DNA from: JAIBJN01 sp963842305
Lineage (GTDB): Bacteria > Actinomycetota > Thermoleophilia > Gaiellales > Gaiellaceae
Assembly: GCA_963842305.1 (NCBI GenBank)
Contig: CAWJFW010000007.1
Location: 124,001-188,000 of the forward strand
DNA: 64,000 nucleotides
Direction: 5' to 3'
Under the pieces are notes generated by a model. That model saw only the letters and a list, made by a program, of their open reading frames with translations, was not told where the DNA came from and did not search any database. The translations under genes were made by a program, and so were the position numbers. Shown here piece by piece: positions 41,258-50,119 of this stretch. Positions within the stretch are counted from its first letter, which is position 1. Every line of letters starts with the position of its first letter.

Positions 41258-43362
41258 TGCCCGTCCTGCTGGGCGCCGAAGAGACGCGCGAGACCTTCGC
41301 CGGCCTCGAGACCTGGCAGATCGTCCTCTGGTACGTCCTCATCGCCGTCTCGGTGGTGATCTTCCTCTACGGGGTCACGCGCCTCGTCCTCAAGTACCGC
41401 CGCGGCCGGACGAAGGCGCCGGTCGGCAACCTCTTCGAGCGCGCCGTCAGCACGACCAAGATCGTCGCCACCCACGCCTGGATCCGCCGGCGCGATCCGT
41501 TCTCGGGCCTCGGCCACCTCCTGGTCTTCTACGGGTTCCTCGTCCTCTTCGCGGGGACGGCGATCCTGGCGTTCCAGGACGACTTCGCCGAGCCCGTGCT
41601 CGGCTGGGACTTCTGGCACGGGTGGTTCTACCTCGGCTACTCGCTCTTCCTCGACGTCTTCGGCTTCGCCTTGATCGTCGGGCTGAGCGTGTTCGCCGTC
41701 AAGCGCGGCGTGCTCCGACCGTTCCGCCTCTCGTACTGGCGCCCCGCGGAGCCCGCTCCGGCGCTGGCGGACGAGGCGCAGCGCTACCGCATCGGCGACT
41801 GGATCTTCCTCGGCAGCCTCTTCTTCCTCGCCCTCACCGGCTTCCTGCTCGAGTCGTTTCGCATCGCCGCGGACGATCCGAGCTTCGAGGTATGGGCGCC
41901 TTTCGGCTGGCTCGTCGGGCAGACGTTCATCGCAATCGGCTTCGACGACGGCGCGGCGGACTCCGCCCGAGCCGTGATCTGGTGGGTGCACGGCGTGTTC
42001 GCCCTCTTCTGGGTCTCGTCGATTCCGTTCACGAAAGCCGTGCACATGCTCGCCGGGCCCGCCGGCGTCGCCCTCAAGGACGACCGCGCCGGGAACGCGC
42101 TCCTGCCGATCCCGCCGGCAGCGAAGCCCGAAGAGGTCGGCTACGCGACCATCGACGCCCTTGCACCGAAGCACCTGCTCGACCTGGATGCCTGCACAAA
42201 GTGCGGCAAGTGCCATGCCGCCTGCCCGGCGACCGCGAGCGGCTACCCGCTCTCGCCGCGCGATCTCGTCCTCGACCTACGGGAGGTCGCCGAGGGGTCG
42301 ATGGGCAACCGGGCGGCGCTCGGCGTCGAGCCGCGCTTCCCCCAGCACGCGGAGATCCTCGGGACGATCAAGCCCGACACGCTCTGGTCGTGCATGCAGT
42401 GCATGGCCTGCGTCGAGATCTGCCCCGTCGGCATCGAGCACGTTCCGATCATCAACCAGATGCGCCGAGCCCTCGTCGAGCGCGGCGAGATGGACGGGCA
42501 GCTCCAGCAGACGCTGGAGACGATCTACACGTCCGGGAACTCCTTCGGCGAGGCCAAGCGCAAGAGGGGGCGCTGGGCGAAAGACCTCGACTTCGACGTG
42601 AAGGACGCGCGCAAAGAGCCTGCGCAGCTCCTCTGGTTCGTCGGCGACTACGCCTCGTTCGACCCGCGGAATCAGCGCATCAGCCAGGCTCTGGCACACG
42701 TCCTCAAGCACGCAGGGGTCGACTTCGGGATCCTCTACGACGGAGAGCGCACCGCCGGGAACGACGTGCGCCGCGCCGGCGAGGAAGGCCTCTGGTCGTC
42801 CCTCGCCGAGGAGAACATGGAGACAATCTCGGGCTGCCGCTTCGACCGCATCCTCACATCCGACCCGCACACGTTCAACACGCTCAAGAACGAGTATCCG
42901 CAGCTCGGCGGGGACTGGACGGTCGTCCATCATTCGCAGCTCCTGCTCGAGCTTCTGGAGGCGGGACGGTTGCGCCCACGCAAGGGCCTTGGCTACCGCG
43001 TCACGTACCACGACCCGTGCACGCTCGGACGCTACAACGGCGTCTACGACGAGCCGCGGCAGGTGATCACGTCCCTCGGCTGCGAGCTCGTGGAGATGCC
43101 CCGGAATCGAGACAACTCGTTCTGCTGCGGCGCCGGCGGGGGCCGCATCTGGATGAAGGAGCTCAAGTCCGACGACGCGCAGCGGCCGAGCGAGAATCGC
43201 ATCGACGAGGCGATCGGGCTCGACGCGATCGACTACTTCGTGGTCGCCTGTCCGAAGGACGTGACCATGTACGAGGACGCGATCAAGACGTCCGGCCATC
43301 AGGGCGAGATCGAGCTGCGCGAGCTGTCCGAGCTCGCGCTCGAGTCTCTCGCGCTCGAGTAG
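41257..43362 (+). CDS. Membrane-bound Fe-S / CCG-domain oxidoreductase (probable ETF:quinone electron acceptor)
   Basis: A 701-residue protein; ATG 41257 overlaps the etfA stop (TGATG). The first about 270 residues form five or six membrane helices like the cytochrome-type NarI/HdrE domain. Two 4Fe-4S motifs follow (CTKCGKCHAACP and CMQCMACVEICP), then CCG domains (YHDPCTLGRYNG and SFCCGAGGGRIWM). The architecture matches ETF-linked membrane dehydrogenases found next to etfBA and the DgcB-type partner of dimethylglycine dehydrogenase. It probably moves electrons from ETF to the quinone pool. Confidence 0.82.
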   Translation: MPVLLGAEETRETFAGLETWQIVLWYVLIAVSVVIFLYGVTRLVLKYRRGRTKAPVGNLFERAVSTTKIVATHAWIRRRDPFSGLGHLLVFYGFLVLFAGTAILAFQDDFAEPVLGWDFWHGWFYLGYSLFLDVFGFALIVGLSVFAVKRGVLRPFRLSYWRPAEPAPALADEAQRYRIGDWIFLGSLFFLALTGFLLESFRIAADDPSFEVWAPFGWLVGQTFIAIGFDDGAADSARAVIWWVHGVFALFWVSSIPFTKAVHMLAGPAGVALKDDRAGNALLPIPPAAKPEEVGYATIDALAPKHLLDLDACTKCGKCHAACPATASGYPLSPRDLVLDLREVAEGSMGNRAALGVEPRFPQHAEILGTIKPDTLWSCMQCMACVEICPVGIEHVPIINQMRRALVERGEMDGQLQQTLETIYTSGNSFGEAKRKRGRWAKDLDFDVKDARKEPAQLLWFVGDYASFDPRNQRISQALAHVLKHAGVDFGILYDGERTAGNDVRRAGEEGLWSSLAEENMETISGCRFDRILTSDPHTFNTLKNEYPQLGGDWTVVHHSQLLLELLEAGRLRPRKGLGYRVTYHDPCTLGRYNGVYDEPRQVITSLGCELVEMPRNRDNSFCCGAGGGRIWMKELKSDDAQRPSENRIDEAIGLDAIDYFVVACPKDVTMYEDAIKTSGHQGEIELRELSELALESLALE

Positions 43363-43431
43363 CGACGAGGCTCGACCGCAGCGGCGTAGCACTGTCAGAA
43401 TCCGCGGGACCGCCGACCCGAGAGGAGCCTC

Positions 43432-44541
43432 GTGAGCAAGGAGACCGCCTTCTACCCGCGCCTGCAGGAAATGACCGACGAGTGGATGGATCTCTTCGGC
43501 TACTGGGCTCCGACCGTGGTGACCGACACCCAGGAGGAGTACCGCGCCGTCCGCGAGAGCGCCGGCCTGATGGACTTCACGATGCTGCGGAAGGTCGACA
43601 TCGACGGCTCCGGCGCGCTCGAGCTCGTCGACTCGATCGTCACGCGGGACGTCTCGAAGCTGACGCCCGGCCGGATCGCCTACGGCGCGCTCACCGATGA
43701 CGACGGGAAGATGGTCGACGACTGCACGACCATGATGCGCGCCGCCGACCGCGTCCGCTTCTGCGGGGCAAACGATCGCGACTACGAGATCTTCAGCGCC
43801 GCCGCCGAGGGCTCCGACATCCAGGTACGCGAGCACACCGACGCGACGCCGCATCTCTGCCTGCAGGGGCCCGCAAGCCGCGAGATCCTGCAGGGCCTGA
43901 CGAGCTCCGACCTCTCGAACGCCGCGTTCCCGTACTACACGTTCAGAGAGGACGTCGAGATCGCGGGCATCCCGGTCTACATGACGCGCCTCGGCTATAC
44001 GGCGGAGCTCGGCTACGAGCTCTGGGTCGACCGCGACCGGGCGTTCGAGCTCTGGGACGCGCTCCTCACCGCCGGCGAGCCGGCGGGCATGAGGATCATC
44101 GGCATGGTCGCGCTCGACCTCTTCCGGATCGAGGGCGGGTTCATCATCGGCGGCGTCGAGTACGACGCGACAGTCTCTCCGTACGAGTGCGGGCTCGGCT
44201 GGTCGGTGGAGCTCGACAAGGGCGAGTTCCAGGGGCGTGAGGCGCTCGCGCGCGACCAGGACGCCACGCAGCTCCGTCTGACGAGCGTCGTTCTCGAGAG
44301 CGGCGGCGACGAGGCGAGCGGAGCCCCGCTCTGGGTCGACGACGAGGAGGTCGGGCTCGTCACCCAGTCGGTCGTGTCGCCCTACCTCGGCGGGCGCACG
44401 CTCGGCCTGGCGAAGATCCGCAAGGACCTCAAGCAGCCCGGCCAGAACGTCGTCGCGCAGGTCGGCGCCGAGCAGGTGCCCGGCGAGCTCGTCACCCACC
44501 CGGTCTACGACAAAGAGCGCAAGCGCGCGAAAGAGAGCTGA
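43432..44541 (+). CDS. GcvT-family folate-dependent demethylase-like protein
   Basis: A 369-residue GcvT-fold protein from GTG 43432 with GAGAGGAG upstream. Segments: LCLQGPASREILQGL, TRLGYTAELGYELWVD and a C-terminal barrel. It lies 69 bp after the ETF-linked oxidoreductase and may belong to the trimethylamine unit, where it could catch the formaldehyde-level carbon on THF. It shares the family but is clearly different from the protein at 23667-24767. Glycine cleavage partners are absent. Confidence 0.75.
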   Translation: MSKETAFYPRLQEMTDEWMDLFGYWAPTVVTDTQEEYRAVRESAGLMDFTMLRKVDIDGSGALELVDSIVTRDVSKLTPGRIAYGALTDDDGKMVDDCTTMMRAADRVRFCGANDRDYEIFSAAAEGSDIQVREHTDATPHLCLQGPASREILQGLTSSDLSNAAFPYYTFREDVEIAGIPVYMTRLGYTAELGYELWVDRDRAFELWDALLTAGEPAGMRIIGMVALDLFRIEGGFIIGGVEYDATVSPYECGLGWSVELDKGEFQGREALARDQDATQLRLTSVVLESGGDEASGAPLWVDDEEVGLVTQSVVSPYLGGRTLGLAKIRKDLKQPGQNVVAQVGAEQVPGELVTHPVYDKERKRAKES

Positions 44542-44550
44542 CGCCGGTCG

Positions 44551-45501
44551 TTGGCGTCCGAGACGATCATCGCGCTGGAGCGGGTGTCCAAGCGCTTCGG
44601 CTCGACCAAGGCCGTCACTGACGTCACGTTCGACGTCCCCCGCGGCCGCTGTCTCGGCTGGCTCGGGCCGAACGGCTCCGGAAAGACGACGCTCATCCGC
44701 TGCATGCTCGGCCTGGCGAGCGTCACCGAGGGGGCGATCCACGTCCGGGGCCGTCGGATGCCCGAACAGAGGCGGCAGGCGCTCGAGCGCGTCGGGGGCA
44801 TGGTCGAGGAGCCGCGGTTCTACCCGTATCTCTCCGGACGCCGCAACCTCCAGGTCTGGGCGAGCTTCTACGGAGGAGAAGCGCACGACCGGGTCGAGTC
44901 CGCCCTCGCACGGGTCAACCTGACCGAGAGGGCGGGAAGCCCGGTCAAGCAGTACTCGCAGGGAATGCGGCAGCGGCTCGGTGTCGCACGCGCGCTTCTG
45001 AACGATCCGGAACTCCTCATCCTCGATGAGCCCAGCAACGGCCTCGACCCGGCGGGCATCGTCGAGTTCCGGGACATGATCCGGTCGTTCGTGGACGAGG
45101 AGAAACGCACCGTCTTCGTCTCGTCGCACCTCCTCGACGAGGTGCAGAAGCTGGCTGACGACATCGCGATCGTGAATGCGGGACGGCTCGTGACCCACGG
45201 AAGCGTCCGCGACCTCGTGGCGGGCGGCGCGCGGCGGATCCGCCTGCGGGTCGATGATGTGGCCCGGGCGGGCGCGCTGCTCGAGGGGCTCGCCTACGTC
45301 TTCGCGGTGGAGCGCACCGAGGGAGGCGACCTCCGCGTCGAGCTCGACCGTTTCGAAGACGACCGCGCGATCGAGCTCTCGCGCGCGCTCGTCGAGGCCG
45401 GGATCGGCGTCGCCGAGCTGGTCCAGGAACGCGACTCGCTCGAGCGCCGCTTCCTCGACCTCACCGCAGGCTCGACCCCCGGCGGGGAGGCGGCCTCGTG
45501 A
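44551..45501 (+). CDS. ABC transporter ATP-binding protein (export type)
   Basis: A 316-residue ATPase beginning at TTG 44551 (MASETIIALERVSKRFG). Walker A GPNGSGKTT, the signature YSQGMRQRLG and Walker B LLILDEP are intact. A C-terminal extension (about 220-316) is typical of drug- or copper-type export ATPases such as CcmA/NosF-like proteins. It overlaps the permease gene (GTGA). The substrate is unknown. Confidence 0.9.
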   Translation: MASETIIALERVSKRFGSTKAVTDVTFDVPRGRCLGWLGPNGSGKTTLIRCMLGLASVTEGAIHVRGRRMPEQRRQALERVGGMVEEPRFYPYLSGRRNLQVWASFYGGEAHDRVESALARVNLTERAGSPVKQYSQGMRQRLGVARALLNDPELLILDEPSNGLDPAGIVEFRDMIRSFVDEEKRTVFVSSHLLDEVQKLADDIAIVNAGRLVTHGSVRDLVAGGARRIRLRVDDVARAGALLEGLAYVFAVERTEGGDLRVELDRFEDDRAIELSRALVEAGIGVAELVQERDSLERRFLDLTAGSTPGGEAAS

Positions 45502-46241
45502 TCGCGGCCACGGCGCGAACGATCGCCGGCCGGAAGGGGACGTTCTTCAGCACGGTCGCTCTCGCGATCCTCGGCGTGATCGCGGTCGCGGTCATCCGGA
45601 CGATCGTCAACGCCCGCAACCCGGAGATCCACTCGTCGATCGGCGGCGCGATCTTCGTCGACCAGGCCGGCGGGCTGATCTTCTTCGTCGGAGTTCTCGG
45701 CGGCGTCCTCATCGGTGCGCTCGCCGGCTCCTACGACGTCGCCCAGGGCACGATGCGCTATCTGGTCATGACCGGCGTGAGCCGCCTGCACATCTACGCC
45801 GTGCGCGCGATCGCGCTCGTGGGCGTCGTCTTCGTCGCGCTCGTTCCCGCGGTTCTGCTCATGCTCGTCCTCGCGTTCGCCCTGCCGCAGGAGGACGGCC
45901 AGGGCGTCGACGGCCACAAGCTGGCCGGGACTCTCTGGTCGATCGCGCTCTTCGCCGGAACGTACGCGCTCGTGAGCATGGGCATCGGCTCGCTCCTGCG
46001 CTCGAACGGGGCGGCGATCACGATCGCCCTCTTGATCAACTTCGCGCTCACCCCCGCCCTCTTCATCATCGCCATCTGGAGCGAGAGGGTCGCAAACCTC
46101 GCGCTTCCTGCCGCGCTCGCCACCCTGACCGGCGACGACGACTCCCAGATCGGCTACGGCCTGGCGGCCGTAGCCGTCCTGGCCTGGCTGGCGCTCTTTC
46201 TCGGAGGAGGGCTGGCCCGCATCGAACGGGACGAGTACTGA
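45498..46241 (+). CDS. ABC transporter permease (ABC-2 type)
   Basis: A 247-residue membrane protein with about six hydrophobic helices (for example AGGLIFFVGVLGGVLIGALAG and IALVGVVFVALVPAVLLML). GTG 45498 overlaps the ATPase stop, and the two form a minimal exporter. No second permease gene is present. Function unknown. Confidence 0.8.
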   Translation: MIAATARTIAGRKGTFFSTVALAILGVIAVAVIRTIVNARNPEIHSSIGGAIFVDQAGGLIFFVGVLGGVLIGALAGSYDVAQGTMRYLVMTGVSRLHIYAVRAIALVGVVFVALVPAVLLMLVLAFALPQEDGQGVDGHKLAGTLWSIALFAGTYALVSMGIGSLLRSNGAAITIALLINFALTPALFIIAIWSERVANLALPAALATLTGDDDSQIGYGLAAVAVLAWLALFLGGGLARIERDEY

Positions 46242-46245
46242 GCAC

Positions 46246-46294
46246 TTGACAAACGTGTCGGTGTTTAGTCAAATGACTAAGTCATCTGACTAAA
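46246..46294 (+). promoter_or_regulatory. Promoter with two overlapping TetR-type operators
   Basis: TTGACA (46246-46251) and TCAAAT (46269-46274), 17 bp apart, form a promoter. TTAGTCA (46265-46271), AA, TGACTAA (46274-46280) is a perfect inverted repeat over the -10 box. A second, TAAGTCA (46278-46284), TC, TGACTAA (46287-46293), has one mismatch and its centre is 13 bp further on. Two TetR dimers could bind side by side and block transcription. AAGGAG follows before ATG 46305. Confidence 0.72.
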
Positions 46295-46304
46295 GGAGCC
46301 GGTA

Positions 46305-47621
46305 ATGCCCCACCGAAACTCACTTCACTCCTCGCCGCAGGAGGCAATGCAGGCCCCTGCGGAGGAGTTCCTGTACGTCGCCTGCCTCCACGAGGGGACA
46401 GGCGTCGATGCTCCCGACTTCCTCGCCGTCGTCGACGCGGAGGAAGGGCGGATCGTCCACGAGACGCCGATGCCGAACGTCGGCGACGAGCTCCACCACT
46501 ACGGCTGGAACCGATGCTCGTCCGCGTGCCACGGCCCGGATCGCTCGCACCTGATCATGCCCGGCTTCCGCTCGTCGCGGGTCCACGTCGTCAACGTCGC
46601 GGACGACCCGCGCAAGCCGACGATCGAGAAGGTGATCGAGCCGGACGAGCTCATCGGGAAGACCGGACTCAGTCGCCCCCACACGGTCCACTGCATGCCG
46701 GGCGACAACGTCGTCCTGAGCATGCTCGGCGATGCGGACGGCAACGCCGCGGGAGGCTTTGCCGTCCTCGACGCGCAGACCTTCGACGTCAAGGGCCGCT
46801 GGGAGAACGGCGGACCGCACCCACCGATGAACTACGACTTCTGGTACCAGCCACGCAAGAACGTGCTCGTCTCCTCGGAGTTCGGCGAGCCCAACGCCTT
46901 CGAGCCCGGCTTTGATTTGGCGGACGTCCAGGCGGGCCGGTACGGGCAGCGGCTCCACTTCTGGGATCTCGACGGGCGCTCACTCGAGCAGTCCATCGAC
47001 CTGGGCGAGCAGGGGCTCGTCCCGCTCGAGATCCGCTTCCTGCACGAGCCGGATGCGGGCGAAGGCTTCGTCGGCGTTGCGCTTTCCAGCAACGTCTGGC
47101 GCTTTGCCCGTAGCAATGGGTCCTGGTCGGCGGAGCCCGTGATCACGACCGACCCGGTCGAGCTCGAGGGATGGCCCTTCCCGGTCCCTGCGCTCATCAC
47201 CGACCTCGTCCTCTCGATGGACGACAAGGCCCTGTACTTCTCCGACTGGCTACACGGCGACCTGCGGCGCTACGACGTCTCGGATCCGTCCAACCCGAAG
47301 CTCACCGGGAAGCTCTGGCTCGGCGGCGTGCTCGGAACGCCGAGCGACGCCGGCCGCGAGCTGAACGGCGGGCCGCAGATGCTCCAGCTCTCGCTCGACG
47401 GAAAGCGTCTCTACGTCACGAACTCGCTCTACTCGACCTGGGACAATCAGTTCTATCCTGAGCTCCGGTCGTGGCTTCTGAAGATCGACATCGCCGAGGA
47501 CGGCTCGATGGAGGTTGACCGGGACTTCTTCGTCGACTTCCACGATCGCCCCGGAGGCCCGGCCCGCGCGCACGAGGTGCGGCTCCAGGGCGGCGACTGC
47601 ACGACGGAGATCTTCCAATGA
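46305..47621 (+). CDS. Methanethiol oxidase / selenium-binding protein 56 family
   Basis: A 438-residue beta-propeller protein of the SBP56/SELENBP1/MtoX family. Family segments are WNRCSSACHG (with the conserved cysteine pair, usually CSSCHG), SRPHTVHCMPGD and the late PGGPARAHEVRLQGGDCTTE. Members oxidise methanethiol to formaldehyde, hydrogen sulfide and peroxide with a copper centre. It has no signal peptide and no SCO1/MauG neighbours, unlike bacterial MtoX, so its exact role is uncertain. It is the first gene of a TetR-controlled operon. Confidence 0.8.
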   Translation: MPHRNSLHSSPQEAMQAPAEEFLYVACLHEGTGVDAPDFLAVVDAEEGRIVHETPMPNVGDELHHYGWNRCSSACHGPDRSHLIMPGFRSSRVHVVNVADDPRKPTIEKVIEPDELIGKTGLSRPHTVHCMPGDNVVLSMLGDADGNAAGGFAVLDAQTFDVKGRWENGGPHPPMNYDFWYQPRKNVLVSSEFGEPNAFEPGFDLADVQAGRYGQRLHFWDLDGRSLEQSIDLGEQGLVPLEIRFLHEPDAGEGFVGVALSSNVWRFARSNGSWSAEPVITTDPVELEGWPFPVPALITDLVLSMDDKALYFSDWLHGDLRRYDVSDPSNPKLTGKLWLGGVLGTPSDAGRELNGGPQMLQLSLDGKRLYVTNSLYSTWDNQFYPELRSWLLKIDIAEDGSMEVDRDFFVDFHDRPGGPARAHEVRLQGGDCTTEIFQ

Positions 47622-47755
47622 TCTTCGCGCATCACATGGGTGAGGACGTCATCCTGGGCTCGCTCGCGGCGGGTGGGACGACCGCCGCGACGGGGCTCCT
47701 CCTCGTCGGCCGGGCAAAGCTCGATGCGGTCGTGCGGTGGCTGCGCCGCAGGTAG
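47618..47755 (+). CDS. 45-residue membrane peptide between methanethiol oxidase and TetR
   Basis: A short gene whose ATG 47618 overlaps the preceding stop (ATGA) and whose end overlaps the TetR start by 19 bp. The product starts MIFAHHMGEDVILGSLAAGG, has one hydrophobic segment (about residues 12-31) and a basic tail (VVRWLRRR). Two histidines and an Asp/Glu pair near the N-terminus could bind metal, but that is a guess. Tight coupling on both sides argues that it is real. Confidence 0.55.
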   Translation: MIFAHHMGEDVILGSLAAGGTTAATGLLLVGRAKLDAVVRWLRRR

Positions 47756-48318
47756 TCAGGGTCCCGGAGGAGGCGCTGCTCGACGCGGCCGAGCGCCTCC
47801 TCCTCGACGTCGGCTATGCAGGCGTCACGACCCGCAAGCTCGCGGCGGAAGCCGGACTCAACCACGGCCTCGTCCACTACTACTTCGGCTCGGTCGAGAA
47901 CCTGCTCGTCCGGGTCCTCGAGCGCTTCACGGCCCGGCTCACCGCGCGCCAGCGGGCGCTGTACGCCGATCCCGGCGTCCCGTTCCTCGAGAAGTGGAGA
48001 CAGGCGATGCGCTTCCTGGTCGGCGACGACGTCGAGTACGAGAAGATCTGGCTCGAGCTTCAGGCTCTCGCCTGGAACAACCCCGAGCTGCGAGACCGCG
48101 TCGCCCAGGTCGACGAGGAGTGGCGGGCGGTGCTCACCGAGGCCTTCGCCGAGCCGCGCGAACGCTACGGGATCGATATGCCGCTCGATGCGCTGGTCGC
48201 GCTCGTGATCACGTTCAACGAGGGGATCATCCTCGAGCGAGCGCAGGGAATCACGACGGGACACCTCGAGCTTCTCGAGTGGATCGACAAGTGGCTCGAG
48301 TCAAGGGACGGGGCATGA
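47737..48318 (+). CDS. TetR-family transcriptional regulator
   Basis: A 193-residue regulator from GTG 47737. The N-terminal helix-turn-helix (GVTTRKLAAEAGLNHGLVHYYF) is standard, and the C-terminal ligand domain ends EWIDKWLESRDGA. It is in the operon that starts at 46305 and probably represses it through the double operator at 46264-46294. Its stop overlaps the next hydrolase start (ATGA). Confidence 0.9.
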   Translation: MAAPQVVRVPEEALLDAAERLLLDVGYAGVTTRKLAAEAGLNHGLVHYYFGSVENLLVRVLERFTARLTARQRALYADPGVPFLEKWRQAMRFLVGDDVEYEKIWLELQALAWNNPELRDRVAQVDEEWRAVLTEAFAEPRERYGIDMPLDALVALVITFNEGIILERAQGITTGHLELLEWIDKWLESRDGA

Positions 48319-49217
48319 CGGCCGTCTGGGCGCCGTCGCCCGCCCGCGAGCAGAGCCGCGCGCGCTATCCCGACAAGGAGGGCTACGTCGAGCGCGACGG
48401 CGTGCGCATCTTCTACGAGGTCTACGGCGACGGCGAGCCGACAGTAGTCCTCCTTCCCACGTGGTCGATCGTCCACTCGCGCCACTGGAAGATGCAGATC
48501 CCCTACCTCGCCCGCCACTTTCGGGTGCTCACCTTCGACGGCCGCGGCAACGGGAAGGCAGACCGTCCCGTCGAGCCCGAGGCCTACCACGAGCGCGAGT
48601 TCGCGGCCGACGCGATCGCCGTCATGAACGCGACCGACACGGAGCAGGCAGTGATAGTCGGGTTCTCGATGGGTGGGCAGCGCGGCCTCGTCTTGGCGGC
48701 CGAGTATCCCGAACGAATCGCCGGAGCTGCGTTCATCGGGCCGTCGTTCCCGGGCGGAGGCGAGCCGTTGCACGAACGGTGGGAATACGAGTTCGACGAG
48801 GAGTACGACACCGACGAAGGCTGGGCCAAGTTCAACAAGCACTACTGGTTGCGCAACTACCCCGCGTTCGTTGACTTCTTCATGTCGCGGATCTTCACGG
48901 AGCCCCACTCGACGAAGCCGATCGAAGACATGGTCGGCTGGGCGCTTGAGACGGATGCCCGGACGCTCATCGCGACTGTGGAAACTCCAGCCCTCACGCC
49001 GGAAGACGCGCGGACGCTCGCCGCCCGGGTTCGCTGTCCCGTGTTCGTCGTGCACGGCCAGGACGATGCGGTCGTTTCCGTGACCCGAGGCATTGCCCTG
49101 GCCGAGCAGACCGGCGGCGAACTCGTGACCCTCGAAGGATCTGGTCACGCTCCGCATGTGCGCGACCCCGTCAAGGTCAACCTGCTCCTCCGCGAGTTCC
49201 TCAATTCGGTCTCATGA
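48315..49217 (+). CDS. Alpha/beta hydrolase, tandem copy 1
   Basis: A 300-residue alpha/beta-hydrolase from ATG 48315 (overlapping the TetR stop). Oxyanion region LLPTWSIVHSRHWKMQIPYL, nucleophile elbow GFSMGG, Asp in VVHGQDDAV and His in GSGHAPHVRDPVKVN. The first of three tandem paralogues, related to each other along their whole length. A family of esterases, lactonases and haloperoxidase-like enzymes; substrate unknown. Confidence 0.85.
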   Translation: MTAVWAPSPAREQSRARYPDKEGYVERDGVRIFYEVYGDGEPTVVLLPTWSIVHSRHWKMQIPYLARHFRVLTFDGRGNGKADRPVEPEAYHEREFAADAIAVMNATDTEQAVIVGFSMGGQRGLVLAAEYPERIAGAAFIGPSFPGGGEPLHERWEYEFDEEYDTDEGWAKFNKHYWLRNYPAFVDFFMSRIFTEPHSTKPIEDMVGWALETDARTLIATVETPALTPEDARTLAARVRCPVFVVHGQDDAVVSVTRGIALAEQTGGELVTLEGSGHAPHVRDPVKVNLLLREFLNSVS

Positions 49218-50119
49218 GCATCATCGAAGCCCATCGAGAGCAGACTCGCGCGCGTTACCCCGGCGACGAAGGGTACGTCGAGCGCGACGGGATCCGCGTC
49301 TTCTACGAGGTCTACGGCGACGCGGAGCCCACGGTGTTCCTCCTCCCAACCTGGTCGATCATCCACTCACGGCAATGGAAGATGCAGATTCCCTACCTCG
49401 CCCGCCACTTTCGGGTGCTCACCTTCGACGGCCGCGGCAATGGGAAGGCAGACCGTCCCAGCGGAGTCGCCGCCTACACCGAGCGCGAGTTCGCGGAGGA
49501 CTCGCTCGCCGTCATGGACGCGACCGGGACGGAGACGGCACTGATTGTCGGACTCTCTTGCGGCGCGCTGTGGGGCACTCTGCTCGCCGCCGACCACCCG
49601 GACCGCATTCTGGGCGCGGTCTTCATCGGTCCCGCGGTGCCCCTTGCGCCCGGGCATCCCGAGCGGAACGTCCACGCGTTCCACGAGAGACTCGACACCG
49701 ACGAAGGCTGGGCGAAGTACAACCGCCACTACTGGCTGGAGCACTACGAGGAGTTCCTCGAGTACTTCTTCAGCCGGATCTTTAGCGAGCCCCATTCCAC
49801 GAAGCAGATCGAGGACTGCGTCGGCTGGGGCCTCGAAATGGCCCCCGAGACGCTGATCGACTGCCAGGACGCCCTCGAGCTCTGCGGCCTCGAGCGCTTC
49901 CGTGACATCAGTGCGCGGGTCCGCTGCCCAATACTCGTCCTGCACGGGGACGAGGACGCGATCAGGCCGCTCGCACAGGGCGCGGCGCTCGCGGAGGCAA
50001 CCGGCGGGACGCTCGTGACGCTGGGGGGCTCCGGCCACTGCCCGCACGTCCGCGACCCCGTCAAGGTGAATCTGCTGATCCGCGACTTCGTCGAGTCGCT
50101 CGAAAGGAGGACGCCATGA
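49214..50119 (+). CDS. Alpha/beta hydrolase, tandem copy 2
   Basis: A 301-residue paralogue of copy 1, ATG 49214 overlapping its stop. Nucleophile elbow is GLSCGA, Asp in VLHGDEDAI, His in GSGHCPHVRDPVKVN. Positions 49381-49459 match 48491-48569 of copy 1 with only two differences, much higher than the flanks, a sign of recent exchange between copies. Changed cap region (VPLAPGHPERN) suggests a different substrate. Confidence 0.85.
   Translation: MSIIEAHREQTRARYPGDEGYVERDGIRVFYEVYGDAEPTVFLLPTWSIIHSRQWKMQIPYLARHFRVLTFDGRGNGKADRPSGVAAYTEREFAEDSLAVMDATGTETALIVGLSCGALWGTLLAADHPDRILGAVFIGPAVPLAPGHPERNVHAFHERLDTDEGWAKYNRHYWLEHYEEFLEYFFSRIFSEPHSTKQIEDCVGWGLEMAPETLIDCQDALELCGLERFRDISARVRCPILVLHGDEDAIRPLAQGAALAEATGGTLVTLGGSGHCPHVRDPVKVNLLIRDFVESLERRTP

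Noticed and set aside
42277..45198. Nearly 3-kb open minus-strand frame across several plus-strand genes
   Set aside because: It spans the ends of three well-supported plus-strand genes and has no recognisable motif or ribosome site.
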